From Deltaproteobacteria bacterium UBA1386 (lineage in GTDB: Bacteria; Desulfobacterota; Syntrophorhabdia; Syntrophorhabdales; Syntrophorhabdaceae), in assembly GCA_002305765.1 (NCBI GenBank), contig DBQU01000055.1:1-61379 (forward strand): DNA of 61,379 nt, written 5' to 3'. The notes under the pieces were generated by a model. It was not told the origin of the DNA and did no database searches. It was given only the letters and a program-made list of their open reading frames with translations. This document shows positions 16,422-25,499 of this stretch, piece by piece. A program made the translations under genes and the position numbers. Numbering within the stretch: the stretch's first letter is position 1; each line of letters begins with the position of its first letter.

Positions 16422-17287
16422 GCAACCAGGAACACATAGCCGTTCTTTCCAGAGAAGTATGTGACAACCTGATCGGCACCGGATGCAAGGTCTTCGTCGA
16501 CGCCACTGTTGGCGGAGCGGGACATTCCATCGGCTTGCTGGAAAGATACAGACAATTACAGATCATCGGTATTGATAGAGATAAGGAAGCACTCGACCGG
16601 GCAGAGGGAACCCTCAAGGGGTATAGCAACCGGGTAACACTACTGAGGGGAAACTTCAGGGACTTGAAGCAGATACTGGGGGGGATCGGTGTGACGTCCA
16701 TAGACGGCATCCTCTTCGATCTCGGTATATCAAGCTACCAGCTGGCTGCAGGGCGTGGCTTCAGCTTCAACGACGACGAGGAGCTCGACATGAGAATGGA
16801 CACGAGGGATGTCCTCACCGCATATGAGATCGTGAACTCCTACCGGCAGGACGAGATCGCCCGGATCCTCTATGAATACGGGGAGGAATGGCAGTCGCGC
16901 AGAATAGCGAAGGCCATCTTCGACAGCCGCAGGAAGGGCAGGATCAGCACGGCGCGGGAGCTGGCCGGCATCGTTTCCTCCGTCAAGAGAAAGACGGGGA
17001 AGATACACCCCGCCACGAAGACATTCCAAGCGCTCCGCATCGCCGTCAACGACGAGCTGGGGAGCCTTTCGGAAGGGATGGACGCGGCCGTGGACCTCCT
17101 TTCCCGCAGCGGCAGGATAGGCATGATAACATTCCATTCCCTGGAAGACCGCATGGTGAAACAGCGTTTCCGCGGCGACGCCGCGCTGACCGTGCTGACA
17201 CGGAAGGCCATCAGGCCGGGGATGGACGAGATACGAAGCAACCCGCGCTCGCGCAGCGCCAAGCTTCGTGTTGCAGAAAAGAACTGA
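16418..17287 (+). CDS. rsmH: 16S rRNA (cytosine1402-N4)-methyltransferase
   Basis: RsmH methylates N4 of C1402 in the ribosomal P site using SAM. The 289-residue protein shows motif I DATVGGAGHS (28-37), FDLGISSYQL, and the C-terminal FHSLEDRMVK and NPRSRSAKLR elements. It starts at TTG within the mraZ stop (4-nt overlap). It is second gene of the dcw operon, its conserved place. Confidence 0.95.
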   Translation: MSNQEHIAVLSREVCDNLIGTGCKVFVDATVGGAGHSIGLLERYRQLQIIGIDRDKEALDRAEGTLKGYSNRVTLLRGNFRDLKQILGGIGVTSIDGILFDLGISSYQLAAGRGFSFNDDEELDMRMDTRDVLTAYEIVNSYRQDEIARILYEYGEEWQSRRIAKAIFDSRRKGRISTARELAGIVSSVKRKTGKIHPATKTFQALRIAVNDELGSLSEGMDAAVDLLSRSGRIGMITFHSLEDRMVKQRFRGDAALTVLTRKAIRPGMDEIRSNPRSRSAKLRVAEKN

Positions 17288-17297
17288 CGGGGGCCCT

Positions 17298-17609
17298 ATG
17301 CACAGACCAAAGAAGATATACATCGAGTCATCGGGGGACGCGCTCTTCTCGAGCGTCAGACCCTTCGTTTTCCTCGGGTTCATCATGGTCTTCGTCCTCG
17401 TTGTCAGCTACTTCCTGGCCAGCGCCCACAACCGCGCCCGGGAGGACCTCATCGAGACGCTTACCATGGAACGTGAATTGAGGCAGACCCATAAGAAGCT
17501 GGCAACGGAGATGGCGGGTATAACACAATCGAGACTTCTGGCGCTCAAGGCCAAGGAGCGCCTGGGGCTCACAAAGCCAAAAGAGGAAGAGGTTCTCGTG
17601 TTGAAATGA
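17298..17609 (+). CDS. ftsL: cell division protein FtsL-like
   Basis: A 103-residue bitopic protein: a short basic cytoplasmic N-terminus, one membrane helix (about 16-38, VFLGFIMVFVLVVSYFL) and a heptad-rich periplasmic helix (about 40-90). FtsL-type proteins are poorly conserved, so identity rests on size, topology and position between rsmH and the ftsI slot. ATG 17298 is used because GGGGGCC precedes it. FtsL normally pairs with FtsB to activate FtsWI, so its presence without an obvious FtsI is notable. Confidence 0.8.
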   Translation: MHRPKKIYIESSGDALFSSVRPFVFLGFIMVFVLVVSYFLASAHNRAREDLIETLTMERELRQTHKKLATEMAGITQSRLLALKAKERLGLTKPKEEEVLVLK

Positions 17610-18454
17610 ACAAACAGGCGATCAGGAAAGCCTTCTTCGTGTGCGCATTCATCGGGCTCGCATACGCCGCGCTGGCTTTCAATGTTCAGGACAGGTTTTC
17701 GATGAAAAGGACCTACGAGACATCGGCGAAGAAAGCTCCCCGGAGCCTGAACGTCGCCGTCCCCGGGCCACAGAAAGAAGCGCTCCGGCAGGCGCCGGTG
17801 ATCGCCGGGGACGACCTTTCTTTCGAACCGTCGCTGCTCATCGCAATTCCCATCGTCGCCTGGTCGATCAGGGAGGGGATCGTGGAGAAGGACGGCATGG
17901 TCCTCGTGAAGATGACGGAGGATCCTTCTTCGGTCTATCTCAAGAAACCCCTCGACATCCTGAAAGACAGGGACAAGGAGGGTTTGAGGGCCCTGGCGCG
18001 GATAATCGGCAGAAAAAACATGGAGACCTTCCTGACCAGGGAAGGAGTGAAGCTGCCCGACCGGTCCCTGTCCTTCGACACCCTCGCGGGCACCGGATAC
18101 AGCGTGCACGGCAGGACGCTCACGGCGCTCTACAACAAGTATGTCGATGCCGGCTTCGACCCCCTCATGCCCTACGCCAGCGGGGGCCTTGAGGTCTCGC
18201 GGAAGGCCGGCGGGTTCACGATAGGAAAGGTCCGCGAGGAAAGAAAGGCGCAGGCCGACCCGGACAGCGCCGCATGGACGATGCCGGACCTCGGTGGTCT
18301 TTCGATGAAGGCCGCCCTCGACAGGATATCGACGAAAGGACAGGCGGTACGCATCTACGGGTCCGGCGTCGTCACCGACCAGTACCCCAAACCGCGGGAG
18401 CGGGTCGAGAAGGACACCCGGTGCATTCTCTACGGGAGGACATACCAGAAGTGA
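17606..18454 (+). CDS. PASTA-domain membrane protein in the ftsI slot, no transpeptidase domain
   Basis: A 282-residue protein with one membrane helix (about 9-25), an unassigned periplasmic middle (about 50-215) and a C-terminal PASTA domain (226-282: MPDLGGLSMKAAL, then YGSGVVTDQYPKP). FtsI of related bacteria ends in such a PASTA domain, but this protein is less than half FtsI length. The SxxK, SxN and KTG motifs of penicillin-binding proteins are absent in any frame of the gene. It overlaps ftsL (ATGA) and murE (GTGA), so there is no room for lost sequence and no sign of frameshift. It may be a reduced FtsI or a replacement that binds peptidoglycan or scaffolds the divisome. Confidence 0.85.
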   Translation: MNKQAIRKAFFVCAFIGLAYAALAFNVQDRFSMKRTYETSAKKAPRSLNVAVPGPQKEALRQAPVIAGDDLSFEPSLLIAIPIVAWSIREGIVEKDGMVLVKMTEDPSSVYLKKPLDILKDRDKEGLRALARIIGRKNMETFLTREGVKLPDRSLSFDTLAGTGYSVHGRTLTALYNKYVDAGFDPLMPYASGGLEVSRKAGGFTIGKVREERKAQADPDSAAWTMPDLGGLSMKAALDRISTKGQAVRIYGSGVVTDQYPKPRERVEKDTRCILYGRTYQK

Positions 18455-19902
18455 GATTGAGCGAGCTCATACGGGGCATGAAGAAGACCGCCGTGACCGG
18501 TGACACGTCCCTCGAGATAACGGGCGTCACGAAAGATTCCCGGAACGTCTCCGAGGGGTCTCTCTTTTTCGCTACCTCCACGAGCAGCGCATACCTCAAT
18601 GACGCTCTGGAACGGGGGGCGCGCGCCGTGGTCACCGACGGAGACATCGACCGTACCTTCGCGTGCGTCATCCGCGTCGAGGATGTGAAGCGGGCACTCG
18701 GCGAGGCCGCGTCGAAGTTCCACGGCCACCCCTCCCGCAAGATGCATGTCACGGGCATCACGGGGACCAACGGCAAGACCACCACGACCTATCTGATCGA
18801 GTCCATATTCGAGGCGGCGGGAAAAAGACCCGGCGTCATCGGCACCATATCCTACCGCTACGCCGGCAAGACACTCAATGCGCCCAACACAACTCCCGGC
18901 GCCAGCGAGACGAACGCCCTTCTTCGCGACATGATGGACGCCGGGATAAGCCACGTGATCATGGAGGTCTCCTCTCACGCGCTCCATCAGTCACGCGTTG
19001 AAGGTATCGACTTCGATGTCGCCGTATTCACCAACCTCACCCACGACCATCTCGATTATCACGGCGACTTCGAAAGCTACAAGGCCTCAAAAAGGCTTCT
19101 CTTCGAAGATTTTCTCGCAAGGAGCAGGAAGAAGAGAAGATATGCCATAATGAATATCGACGATCCCTCCATACGGGACTTCGCCGTCGCCCCACCGGTG
19201 ACGATGCTGTCCTACAGCACGCGGGGTTTCGCTGATGCCTGCCTGTCGAGCTATTCCGAGAGCATCGACGGCCTGACACTCACCTTATCCCTACCGGGGA
19301 AGAAGATCCCCATTGTCTCACCCTTAGTCGGCATGTTCAATGCCTCCAACATCCTTGCCGCATCATTGTCAGGCCATGTCACAGGTATATCGCCCCAGGC
19401 GATAAAGGAAGGGATCGAACGGCTGGGGGGCGTCCCGGGAAGACTGGAGCGAGTGGCGAACGACAGAGGCATTTCCATCTTTGTCGATTACGCCCACACC
19501 CCGGACGCGCTCGAAAATGTCCTCAGTCTGCTCGGAAGGCTCAAGAAAGGGAGGCTCATCGTGGTCTTCGGTTGCGGGGGCAACAGGGATGCCGTGAAGA
19601 GACCCCTCATGGGCGCCATCGCCGCGCGCTTCGCCGACGAGGTGATCGTCACCTCCGACAACCCGCGCAACGAGGACCCGCTCACGATCATCGAGGACAT
19701 CAGACGGGGCCTCGAAGGCAAGGCGGCGAGGATCATCCCGGACAGGCGCGAGGCCATCTTTGAAGGCATCGGGTCGGCGAGACCCGACGACGTCGTGCTT
19801 GTCGCAGGCAAGGGACATGAGGATTACCAGATCATCGGCGGAACCACCCTTCACTTCAGCGACCGCGAAGTAATCGAGGAGTCTCTCCATGTGGCGACTT
19901 GA
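18451..19902 (+). CDS. murE: UDP-MurNAc-tripeptide synthetase (meso-DAP adding)
   Basis: MurE adds the third residue to UDP-MurNAc-L-Ala-D-Glu. The 483-residue protein has the ATP loop GITGTNGKTTTT (102-113), HDHLDYH, the carbamylated-lysine region (about K214) and DNPR (403-406), the motif that selects meso-diaminopimelate. This implies a DAP-type wall usable by L,D-transpeptidases. The start is GTG 18451, overlapping the previous stop as GTGA. An upstream in-frame extension would run through the PASTA gene and is rejected. It overlaps murF by 14 nt. Confidence 0.95.
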   Translation: MRLSELIRGMKKTAVTGDTSLEITGVTKDSRNVSEGSLFFATSTSSAYLNDALERGARAVVTDGDIDRTFACVIRVEDVKRALGEAASKFHGHPSRKMHVTGITGTNGKTTTTYLIESIFEAAGKRPGVIGTISYRYAGKTLNAPNTTPGASETNALLRDMMDAGISHVIMEVSSHALHQSRVEGIDFDVAVFTNLTHDHLDYHGDFESYKASKRLLFEDFLARSRKKRRYAIMNIDDPSIRDFAVAPPVTMLSYSTRGFADACLSSYSESIDGLTLTLSLPGKKIPIVSPLVGMFNASNILAASLSGHVTGISPQAIKEGIERLGGVPGRLERVANDRGISIFVDYAHTPDALENVLSLLGRLKKGRLIVVFGCGGNRDAVKRPLMGAIAARFADEVIVTSDNPRNEDPLTIIEDIRRGLEGKAARIIPDRREAIFEGIGSARPDDVVLVAGKGHEDYQIIGGTTLHFSDREVIEESLHVAT

Positions 19903-21247
19903 GGATATCGTGAAGGCGGTGGGAGGAACGGTCCTCAAAAAGGAAAAGGAGGTGTTCGCGGCCATCTCGACGGATTCCCGGACGATCGGGAAAGGGGACC
20001 TCTTCATCCCCATTCTGGGCAAGTCCTTTGACGGTCACGCGTTCATCGGGGAGGCCCTCAAAAGGTCGGGAGGGGGAACGCTGTGCCGCGCCGACAGCCC
20101 CGTGTCCCTTGCGGATGCCGACGGGACCGTCATCCTAGTGGAGGACACCAATCAGGCGCTCCTCGACCTGGCCCGCTTCAAGAGGCACACCCTTTCGGGC
20201 GCCTTCATCTCGATCACGGGAAGCAACGGCAAGACGACGACGAAGGAGATCCTCGCCGCCATGATGACGAAACGCTACGGCGTCCACTTCAACGAAAAGA
20301 ACCTGAACAACCTCATCGGTGTGCCGATGAGCATCCTCTCCGTTGCCGGGGACCCCGAGATATGCATCCTGGAGCTGGGCACGAACACGCCCGGCGAGAT
20401 AAAAAAGCTCGCCGTGGCAACGAACCCCGATGCATCCCTCATCACGAACGTGAACCCCTCCCATCTTGAAGGGCTCGCGTCGCTCGAGGGCATCCTCGAG
20501 GAAAAGCTCGATCTCTTCCGGCACACGAAGGAAGGCGGGAAGATATTCGTCAACATCGACGATCCCGGCATAGCCGGCTGGTGGCGAACAACACAGAGGA
20601 CAACCGTCACCTTCGGCATCGACAGCGACGCCGACTTCCGTCTCGCAGTCGGGGAAGACCTCGGATGGGAAGGCTCCGATGTCATCATCAGCTGCCCGGC
20701 GGGGACCATACGGGCGCGGACTTCTCTCCTCGGCAGGCACAACCTCTACAACATCCTTGCCGCCGCCGCGATAGCGTCGACCATGGGGGTCGAAGGCGAG
20801 CTCATCGGGGAGGCCATCGGGAAGTTCGTTTCCTACGACAAGAGATTCCAGCCCGCGACAAGCCCAAAGGGCTACGTCATCATCGACGATACGTACAACG
20901 CGAACCCCTCGTCTATGAAGTGGGCCATAAGCACCCTTGCAGCTCTTCCCGCGGCAGGGAAAAGGGTGGCCGTCCTCGGGGGCATGAAGGAACTCGGCGA
21001 AATGAGCGCGCGGTACCACAGGGAGCTAGGGGCATACTTGCGGGAAGCAGGGCTCGGGCTCATCGTCCTTCTCGGTGAAGAGACGAAGGACACCATGGCG
21101 GAGCTCGGTGGAGCGCCGGCGGCGCATTTCGACAACAAGGAAGAACTGATCGGCTACGTGGCGTCGCAGGCGGGACCGGGCGACACCATCCTGGTGAAAG
21201 GGTCCCGGGCATTCAGGATGGAAGATATCGTGGAGGCGCTGAAGTAA
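19889..21247 (+). CDS. murF: UDP-MurNAc-tripeptide--D-Ala-D-Ala ligase
   Basis: MurF completes the pentapeptide by adding D-Ala-D-Ala. The 452-residue protein has a Mur N-terminal domain (STDSR, GDLFIP), ATP loop ITGSNGKTTTKE (109-120), the ELGTNTPGEI segment and DDTYNANPSSM near the C-terminal domain, all MurF hallmarks. ATG 19889 is inside the end of murE. Its stop shares a base with the mraY start (TAATG). Confidence 0.96.
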   Translation: MWRLEDIVKAVGGTVLKKEKEVFAAISTDSRTIGKGDLFIPILGKSFDGHAFIGEALKRSGGGTLCRADSPVSLADADGTVILVEDTNQALLDLARFKRHTLSGAFISITGSNGKTTTKEILAAMMTKRYGVHFNEKNLNNLIGVPMSILSVAGDPEICILELGTNTPGEIKKLAVATNPDASLITNVNPSHLEGLASLEGILEEKLDLFRHTKEGGKIFVNIDDPGIAGWWRTTQRTTVTFGIDSDADFRLAVGEDLGWEGSDVIISCPAGTIRARTSLLGRHNLYNILAAAAIASTMGVEGELIGEAIGKFVSYDKRFQPATSPKGYVIIDDTYNANPSSMKWAISTLAALPAAGKRVAVLGGMKELGEMSARYHRELGAYLREAGLGLIVLLGEETKDTMAELGGAPAAHFDNKEELIGYVASQAGPGDTILVKGSRAFRMEDIVEALK

Positions 21248-22323
21248 TGCTGTATTATCTCCTCTACCAGCTGCACATGAAGGTCTCCGGGTTCAACGTG
21301 TTCCGGTATATAACCTTCAGGACCGTCCTGTCCATACTCACGGCGCTCATCATCAGCTTCATCCTCACGCCCTACGTCATCAGGAAGTTCCATGACTGGA
21401 AGATCCGGAGCGGCAAGCGCGAAGACGTACCGGACCGACACGAAGCAAAGAAGGAAACGCCGACGATGGGAGGGTTCGTCATCCTCATCGCCACCATGAT
21501 CCCGACGCTTCTCTGGGCGGACCTCACCAACTATTATATATGGGTCGTCAGCTTCTCATTCGTGTCCTTCGGGGCCATCGGCTTCATGGACGACGTGAAG
21601 AAGCTCAAAGGGGAAAAGGGGAAAGGCATCTCGGGACGGATGAAGCTCTCCCTGCAGATATTCTTCGGCCTCTGCATCGGCGCGCTCATCTTTTTCAAGT
21701 ACGGGTTCGTCACGCAGCTCACCGTGCCCTTCTTCAAGAACCTCCGGCCCGACCTGGGCGTCTTCTACATCGCCCTGTGCATCTTCATCATCGCCGGGAC
21801 ATCCAATGCCGTGAACCTTACCGACGGCCTCGACGGCCTCGCCATCGGCCCCGTTCTCACCGTCTGCTCCACATTCATGCTCTTCTCCTACCTCGTGGGC
21901 AACGTTATCTTCGCGCAGTACCTCCAGATATTCTACGTGAAGGGTGCCGGGGAGCTCACGGTCCTGTGCGGGGCAATGCTCGGCGCCGGCATCGGGTTCC
22001 TGTGGTACAACGCGCACCCGGCGGAGCTCTTCATGGGGGACACGGGCTCACTCTCCCTGGGCGCGGCCCTCGCAACGATAGCCGTCATCATCAAGCAGGA
22101 ATTTCTCCTCGTCATCGCCGGCGGGATCTTCGTCCTGGAGACGCTGTCCGTCATCATCCAGGTATACTCCTTCAAACTGAGGGGCAAGAGGGTCTTTCGC
22201 ATGGCGCCCATACACCACCATTTCGAGCTGAAGGGGTGGAACGAGGAAAAGATAGTGGTGCGCTTCTGGATCATCTCGGTGATCCTGGGATTGATTGCGT
22301 TAAGTACGCTGAAATTGAGGTAA
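21247..22323 (+). CDS. mraY: phospho-MurNAc-pentapeptide transferase
   Basis: MraY moves phospho-MurNAc-pentapeptide to undecaprenyl phosphate, forming lipid I in the inner membrane. The 358-residue protein has about ten helices, the Mg-binding MDDVKK, the NLTDGLDGLA loop, GDTGSLSLG and the HHHFE motif. It starts with ATG at 21247, coupled to murF, and ends one base before murD. Confidence 0.97.
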   Translation: MLYYLLYQLHMKVSGFNVFRYITFRTVLSILTALIISFILTPYVIRKFHDWKIRSGKREDVPDRHEAKKETPTMGGFVILIATMIPTLLWADLTNYYIWVVSFSFVSFGAIGFMDDVKKLKGEKGKGISGRMKLSLQIFFGLCIGALIFFKYGFVTQLTVPFFKNLRPDLGVFYIALCIFIIAGTSNAVNLTDGLDGLAIGPVLTVCSTFMLFSYLVGNVIFAQYLQIFYVKGAGELTVLCGAMLGAGIGFLWYNAHPAELFMGDTGSLSLGAALATIAVIIKQEFLLVIAGGIFVLETLSVIIQVYSFKLRGKRVFRMAPIHHHFELKGWNEEKIVVRFWIISVILGLIALSTLKLR

Positions 22324-22324
22324 G

Positions 22325-23650
22325 ATGGATATACCTGACCGCATATTGATCGTCGGACTCGGTGCCTCGGGGACAGCCGCGGCGCGGTTCCTTTCGCGAA
22401 AGGGGAAGACGATCGGACTTGCCGACGAAAAGAACGCGGCCGAACTGGCCGGACCCCTCACGGACCTCGAAGGCATACCCTTCACCGGCCATTTCGGTCC
22501 CCATCGCGCCGAGGATTTCGCCTCCTATCCCCTCATCGTCCTCAGCCCCGGCGTCGACAGCGAACTTCCGGTGCTGAGGCGCGCGCGCGAAGCAGGAGCG
22601 CGCGTCATCGGAGAGATGGAGCTCGCCGCGTCCTTCATCGAGGAACCCATCATAGCCATCACCGGCACCAACGGAAAGACGACGACGACCACCCTTATCG
22701 GTGAGGTCTTCTCGCGGGCATTCGGCGGCGTCTTCGTAGGAGGCAACATAGGCAATCCGCTTATCAACTACGTCGCCGAGGGCAAGAAGACCTCCCACGT
22801 CATTGTCGAGGTGAGCAGCTTCCAACTCGAGACGATAGAGACCTTCAGGCCGGCGACGGCGGTGCTCCTCAACATCACCGAGGACCACCTCGACCGTTAC
22901 CGCAGCTACGACGAGTACAGGCAGGCGAAATACCGCATCTTCGACAATCAGGGGAGCCGCGATTTCGCCGTCCTCAGGAAGGGGCTCGACGTCGTGATGA
23001 AGGGGACCCCGCGGGTCCTGTCCTTCTCGGTGACGGAGGAGCTCGATGAGGGCGCCTTCTCGAAGAACGGAAGGCTCCACGTCAGGATGGACGGTAAGGA
23101 GGCCTCGTGGCCGAGGGACCTGTCGCCGCTGACAGGCGTCCACAACACCGAGAACATCCTTGCCGCCCTTCTCGTGGCCCACATCCACGGTGTGGACGGG
23201 CAGGTCATCGAAGAGGCCCTGACGACTTTCAGGGGATTGTCCCATCGTGTCGAGTTCATTCGCACCCTGCGCGGTGTTTCCTTCTACAACGACTCCAAGG
23301 CAACAAACGTGGACGCAACGAAGAGGGCCCTGGAGGGGATGGAAGGCGGCATCGTACTCATCGCGGGAGGAAAGGACAAGGGCGGAAGTTACCGGGTCAT
23401 CCGCGAAGAGGCCGGTAAGATAAAGGCCCTCATCGCCATAGGCGAGGCACGGGATAGGATAGCGTCCGAGCTCGGAGACGCCATTCCCACGTATCTCGAG
23501 AAGGACATGGCAGCGGCTGTCTCCCTCGCGTTCGCGAAGGCCGGGCAGGGAGACTCCGTCATCCTGTCCCCGATGTGCAGCAGCTTCGACATGTTCAGGG
23601 ATTACAAGGACAGGGGAAACACTTTCAGGAGGATAGTGGAGGCGCTGTGA
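22325..23650 (+). CDS. murD: UDP-MurNAc-L-alanine--D-glutamate ligase
   Basis: MurD adds D-glutamate in the cytoplasm. The 441-residue protein has a Rossmann-like N-domain (ILIVGLGASGTAAA), ATP loop ITGTNGKTTTT (112-122), EDHLDRY, and the C-terminal NDSKATNVDAT motif specific for MurD. It follows mraY by one base. Its TGA stop overlaps the GTG start of the next gene. Confidence 0.96.
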   Translation: MDIPDRILIVGLGASGTAAARFLSRKGKTIGLADEKNAAELAGPLTDLEGIPFTGHFGPHRAEDFASYPLIVLSPGVDSELPVLRRAREAGARVIGEMELAASFIEEPIIAITGTNGKTTTTTLIGEVFSRAFGGVFVGGNIGNPLINYVAEGKKTSHVIVEVSSFQLETIETFRPATAVLLNITEDHLDRYRSYDEYRQAKYRIFDNQGSRDFAVLRKGLDVVMKGTPRVLSFSVTEELDEGAFSKNGRLHVRMDGKEASWPRDLSPLTGVHNTENILAALLVAHIHGVDGQVIEEALTTFRGLSHRVEFIRTLRGVSFYNDSKATNVDATKRALEGMEGGIVLIAGGKDKGGSYRVIREEAGKIKALIAIGEARDRIASELGDAIPTYLEKDMAAAVSLAFAKAGQGDSVILSPMCSSFDMFRDYKDRGNTFRRIVEAL

Positions 23651-24435
23651 AAAAGGTCCTCATAGCCATATTCTCGCTCCTTCTCGTGTACGGTTTACTC
23701 CGGGAGTACACGGTGGCAAGGGTCCTCGTCGTCATCGCCGGGGCGGCGGCGGGCTACGCCATCTTCCGCCTTCCTCAGCGCTCCATCGAAGCCATGAAGT
23801 ACCCCCTCATCGTCATCTCCTTCCTGGTCACCATCCTGTTCTTCTTCTACCCCAGGATTGCCATCCCCGAGGCCGCGCGGATGGCGATCGTCTTCGTCTC
23901 CTTCTATGCTTTCATTCTGTATCTTACGGGCATGGAAGAGAAGGGACAGGACTTCTTCAAGGAGGTCACGGCCCTGTCGATCCTCTTCTTCTCGTCGGGC
24001 TTCAACCTTTACATCACGGGCAAACTCGTCTTCATGATATCCTTCGCGGCGACGCTCGTCCTTTTCCTCTTCATCATCGGACGGTATCGGATCATCCCCT
24101 TCATCGCCGCCTACGCCTCAATTGCGGCCTTCATGGCATACCGTCAGGGTGCTGTTCTCACCGGCAGCGGGCTCACGGGCCTCGCCGAGATCAACAGGTA
24201 CGTGCTCCTCGGGTCGGCCTTCGCCCTTCTCGTCACGAGTTTCGCCTTCGTCATGAAGAAGAGCTCCTTCGCCACCATGCTGCCCTTTTTCGGTTTCCTT
24301 TACATCGCCATGGACATCCTTCTCGTCGTGGGGGTCAGGTTCTCCACGGGGCTCCTCTACCAGCCGGTCCTCTTCATCGCCATCCTTGCGCCCCTTGCGG
24401 GGATGATGCTGAAGACCGAAGGGGGGAAGTCATGA
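23647..24435 (+). CDS. ten-helix membrane protein in the ftsW slot, not recognisably SEDS
   Basis: A 262-residue, almost entirely hydrophobic protein with about ten membrane helices (roughly 4-18, 24-41, 52-68, 77-94, 107-123, 127-145, 149-165, 185-203, 209-229, 237-255). It lies exactly where ftsW sits in dcw operons, between murD and murG, with 4-nt overlaps on both sides (GTGA, ATGA). FtsW/RodA proteins also have ten helices but are usually 360-420 residues, with a long periplasmic loop bearing a catalytic Asp. No such loop or SEDS motif is visible. It may be a reduced SEDS relative or an unrelated flippase-like or scaffold protein. Start GTG 23647; a longer upstream reading would lie inside murD. 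Confidence 0.8.
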   Translation: MKKVLIAIFSLLLVYGLLREYTVARVLVVIAGAAAGYAIFRLPQRSIEAMKYPLIVISFLVTILFFFYPRIAIPEAARMAIVFVSFYAFILYLTGMEEKGQDFFKEVTALSILFFSSGFNLYITGKLVFMISFAATLVLFLFIIGRYRIIPFIAAYASIAAFMAYRQGAVLTGSGLTGLAEINRYVLLGSAFALLVTSFAFVMKKSSFATMLPFFGFLYIAMDILLVVGVRFSTGLLYQPVLFIAILAPLAGMMLKTEGGKS

Positions 24436-25499
24436 GGGTCGTCATATCTGCAGGCGGGACAGGCGGACACATCTTCCCCGGAATTGCCGTCGCCGAGACG
24501 CTCATGGGGCGCGGCGGGGACAACAGCGTCCTCTTCATCGGTACGCCCTACGGTCTTGAAGGGAGGATCGTCCCCGATGCCGGGTTCAGACTCCGCCTCA
24601 TCGAGGCGCACCAGTTCCTGGGGCGCTCTCCCATCCACAAGGCGGTCACCATCCTGAGGATGATGAAGGGCGTCATCATGTGCCTCAAGATCCTGAAGGA
24701 GGAGCGGCCCGACGCCATCCTCGGCATGGGCGGGTTCACGTCGGTGCCCGTCATAGTCGCGGGAAGGATGCTCGCCATTCCCTGCTTCATCCACGAACAG
24801 AACGTTGAGCCGGGGCTCGCGAACAAGCTCCTCTCCAAGATCACCCGCAAGGTCTTCGTGAGCTTCGATGAGACGAAAAAGCACCTCCCGGCGGGGCACG
24901 GCGTTCACACCGGCAATCCCCTGCGGAGCAAGCTCAAAAAGCTCGAGGGCCTCAAAGAGCCGGGCTCCTTCGGGATATTCGTTTTCGGCGGCTCGCGGGG
25001 CGCGAAGAGCATCAACGATGCCGTCCTCTCCCTTCTGCCTCTCCTTGAGGGGATACCGGGCGTTGCCGTCTACCATCAGACGGGAGCGGATGATCTCGAC
25101 CGGGTGCGCGGCGCCTACGCGAAGACTTCCGTCACCCACGAGGTCTTCGCCTTCACGAATGAGATGGAAAAGTATTACGCCCTGAGCGACGTCGTCATCG
25201 CGCGCGCCGGGGCCACGACCATCTTCGAGCTTGCCTTCTACCAGAAGGCGGCGATACTCATCCCCTACCCCTACTCGGCGGGCAACCACCAGTGGCAGAA
25301 CGCCGCCCACGTGGAGGAGGCAGGGGGGTGCCATCTTATCGGAAATGACGAGGCGACGGGCGAGAGGCTCTTCGGCGTCATCGCCCACCTCATGAAGGAC
25401 AGGTCCCTCATGGAAGAGATGGGCCGCAACCTGGGAAAGGTATTCGTGCACGATGCCGCATCGCGTATCATCGGAGGTATGGAACATGGTCTTTCATAA
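24432..25499 (+). CDS. murG: UDP-GlcNAc--lipid I GlcNAc transferase
   Basis: MurG makes lipid II on the cytoplasmic face of the inner membrane. The 355-residue GT28 protein has the GGTGGHIFPG loop (8-17), HEQNVEPGLANK, the FGGSRGAK stretch and the C-terminal GATTIFEL and HQ nucleotide-sugar motifs. It overlaps the ftsW-slot gene by ATGA and murC by 14 nt. Confidence 0.97.
   Translation: MRVVISAGGTGGHIFPGIAVAETLMGRGGDNSVLFIGTPYGLEGRIVPDAGFRLRLIEAHQFLGRSPIHKAVTILRMMKGVIMCLKILKEERPDAILGMGGFTSVPVIVAGRMLAIPCFIHEQNVEPGLANKLLSKITRKVFVSFDETKKHLPAGHGVHTGNPLRSKLKKLEGLKEPGSFGIFVFGGSRGAKSINDAVLSLLPLLEGIPGVAVYHQTGADDLDRVRGAYAKTSVTHEVFAFTNEMEKYYALSDVVIARAGATTIFELAFYQKAAILIPYPYSAGNHQWQNAAHVEEAGGCHLIGNDEATGERLFGVIAHLMKDRSLMEEMGRNLGKVFVHDAASRIIGGMEHGLS

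Noticed and set aside
17606..18454. A frameshifted or truncated full-length ftsI
   Set aside because: Only about 840 bp separate ftsL and murE, both joints are clean 4-nt overlaps, and no transpeptidase motif appears in any frame.
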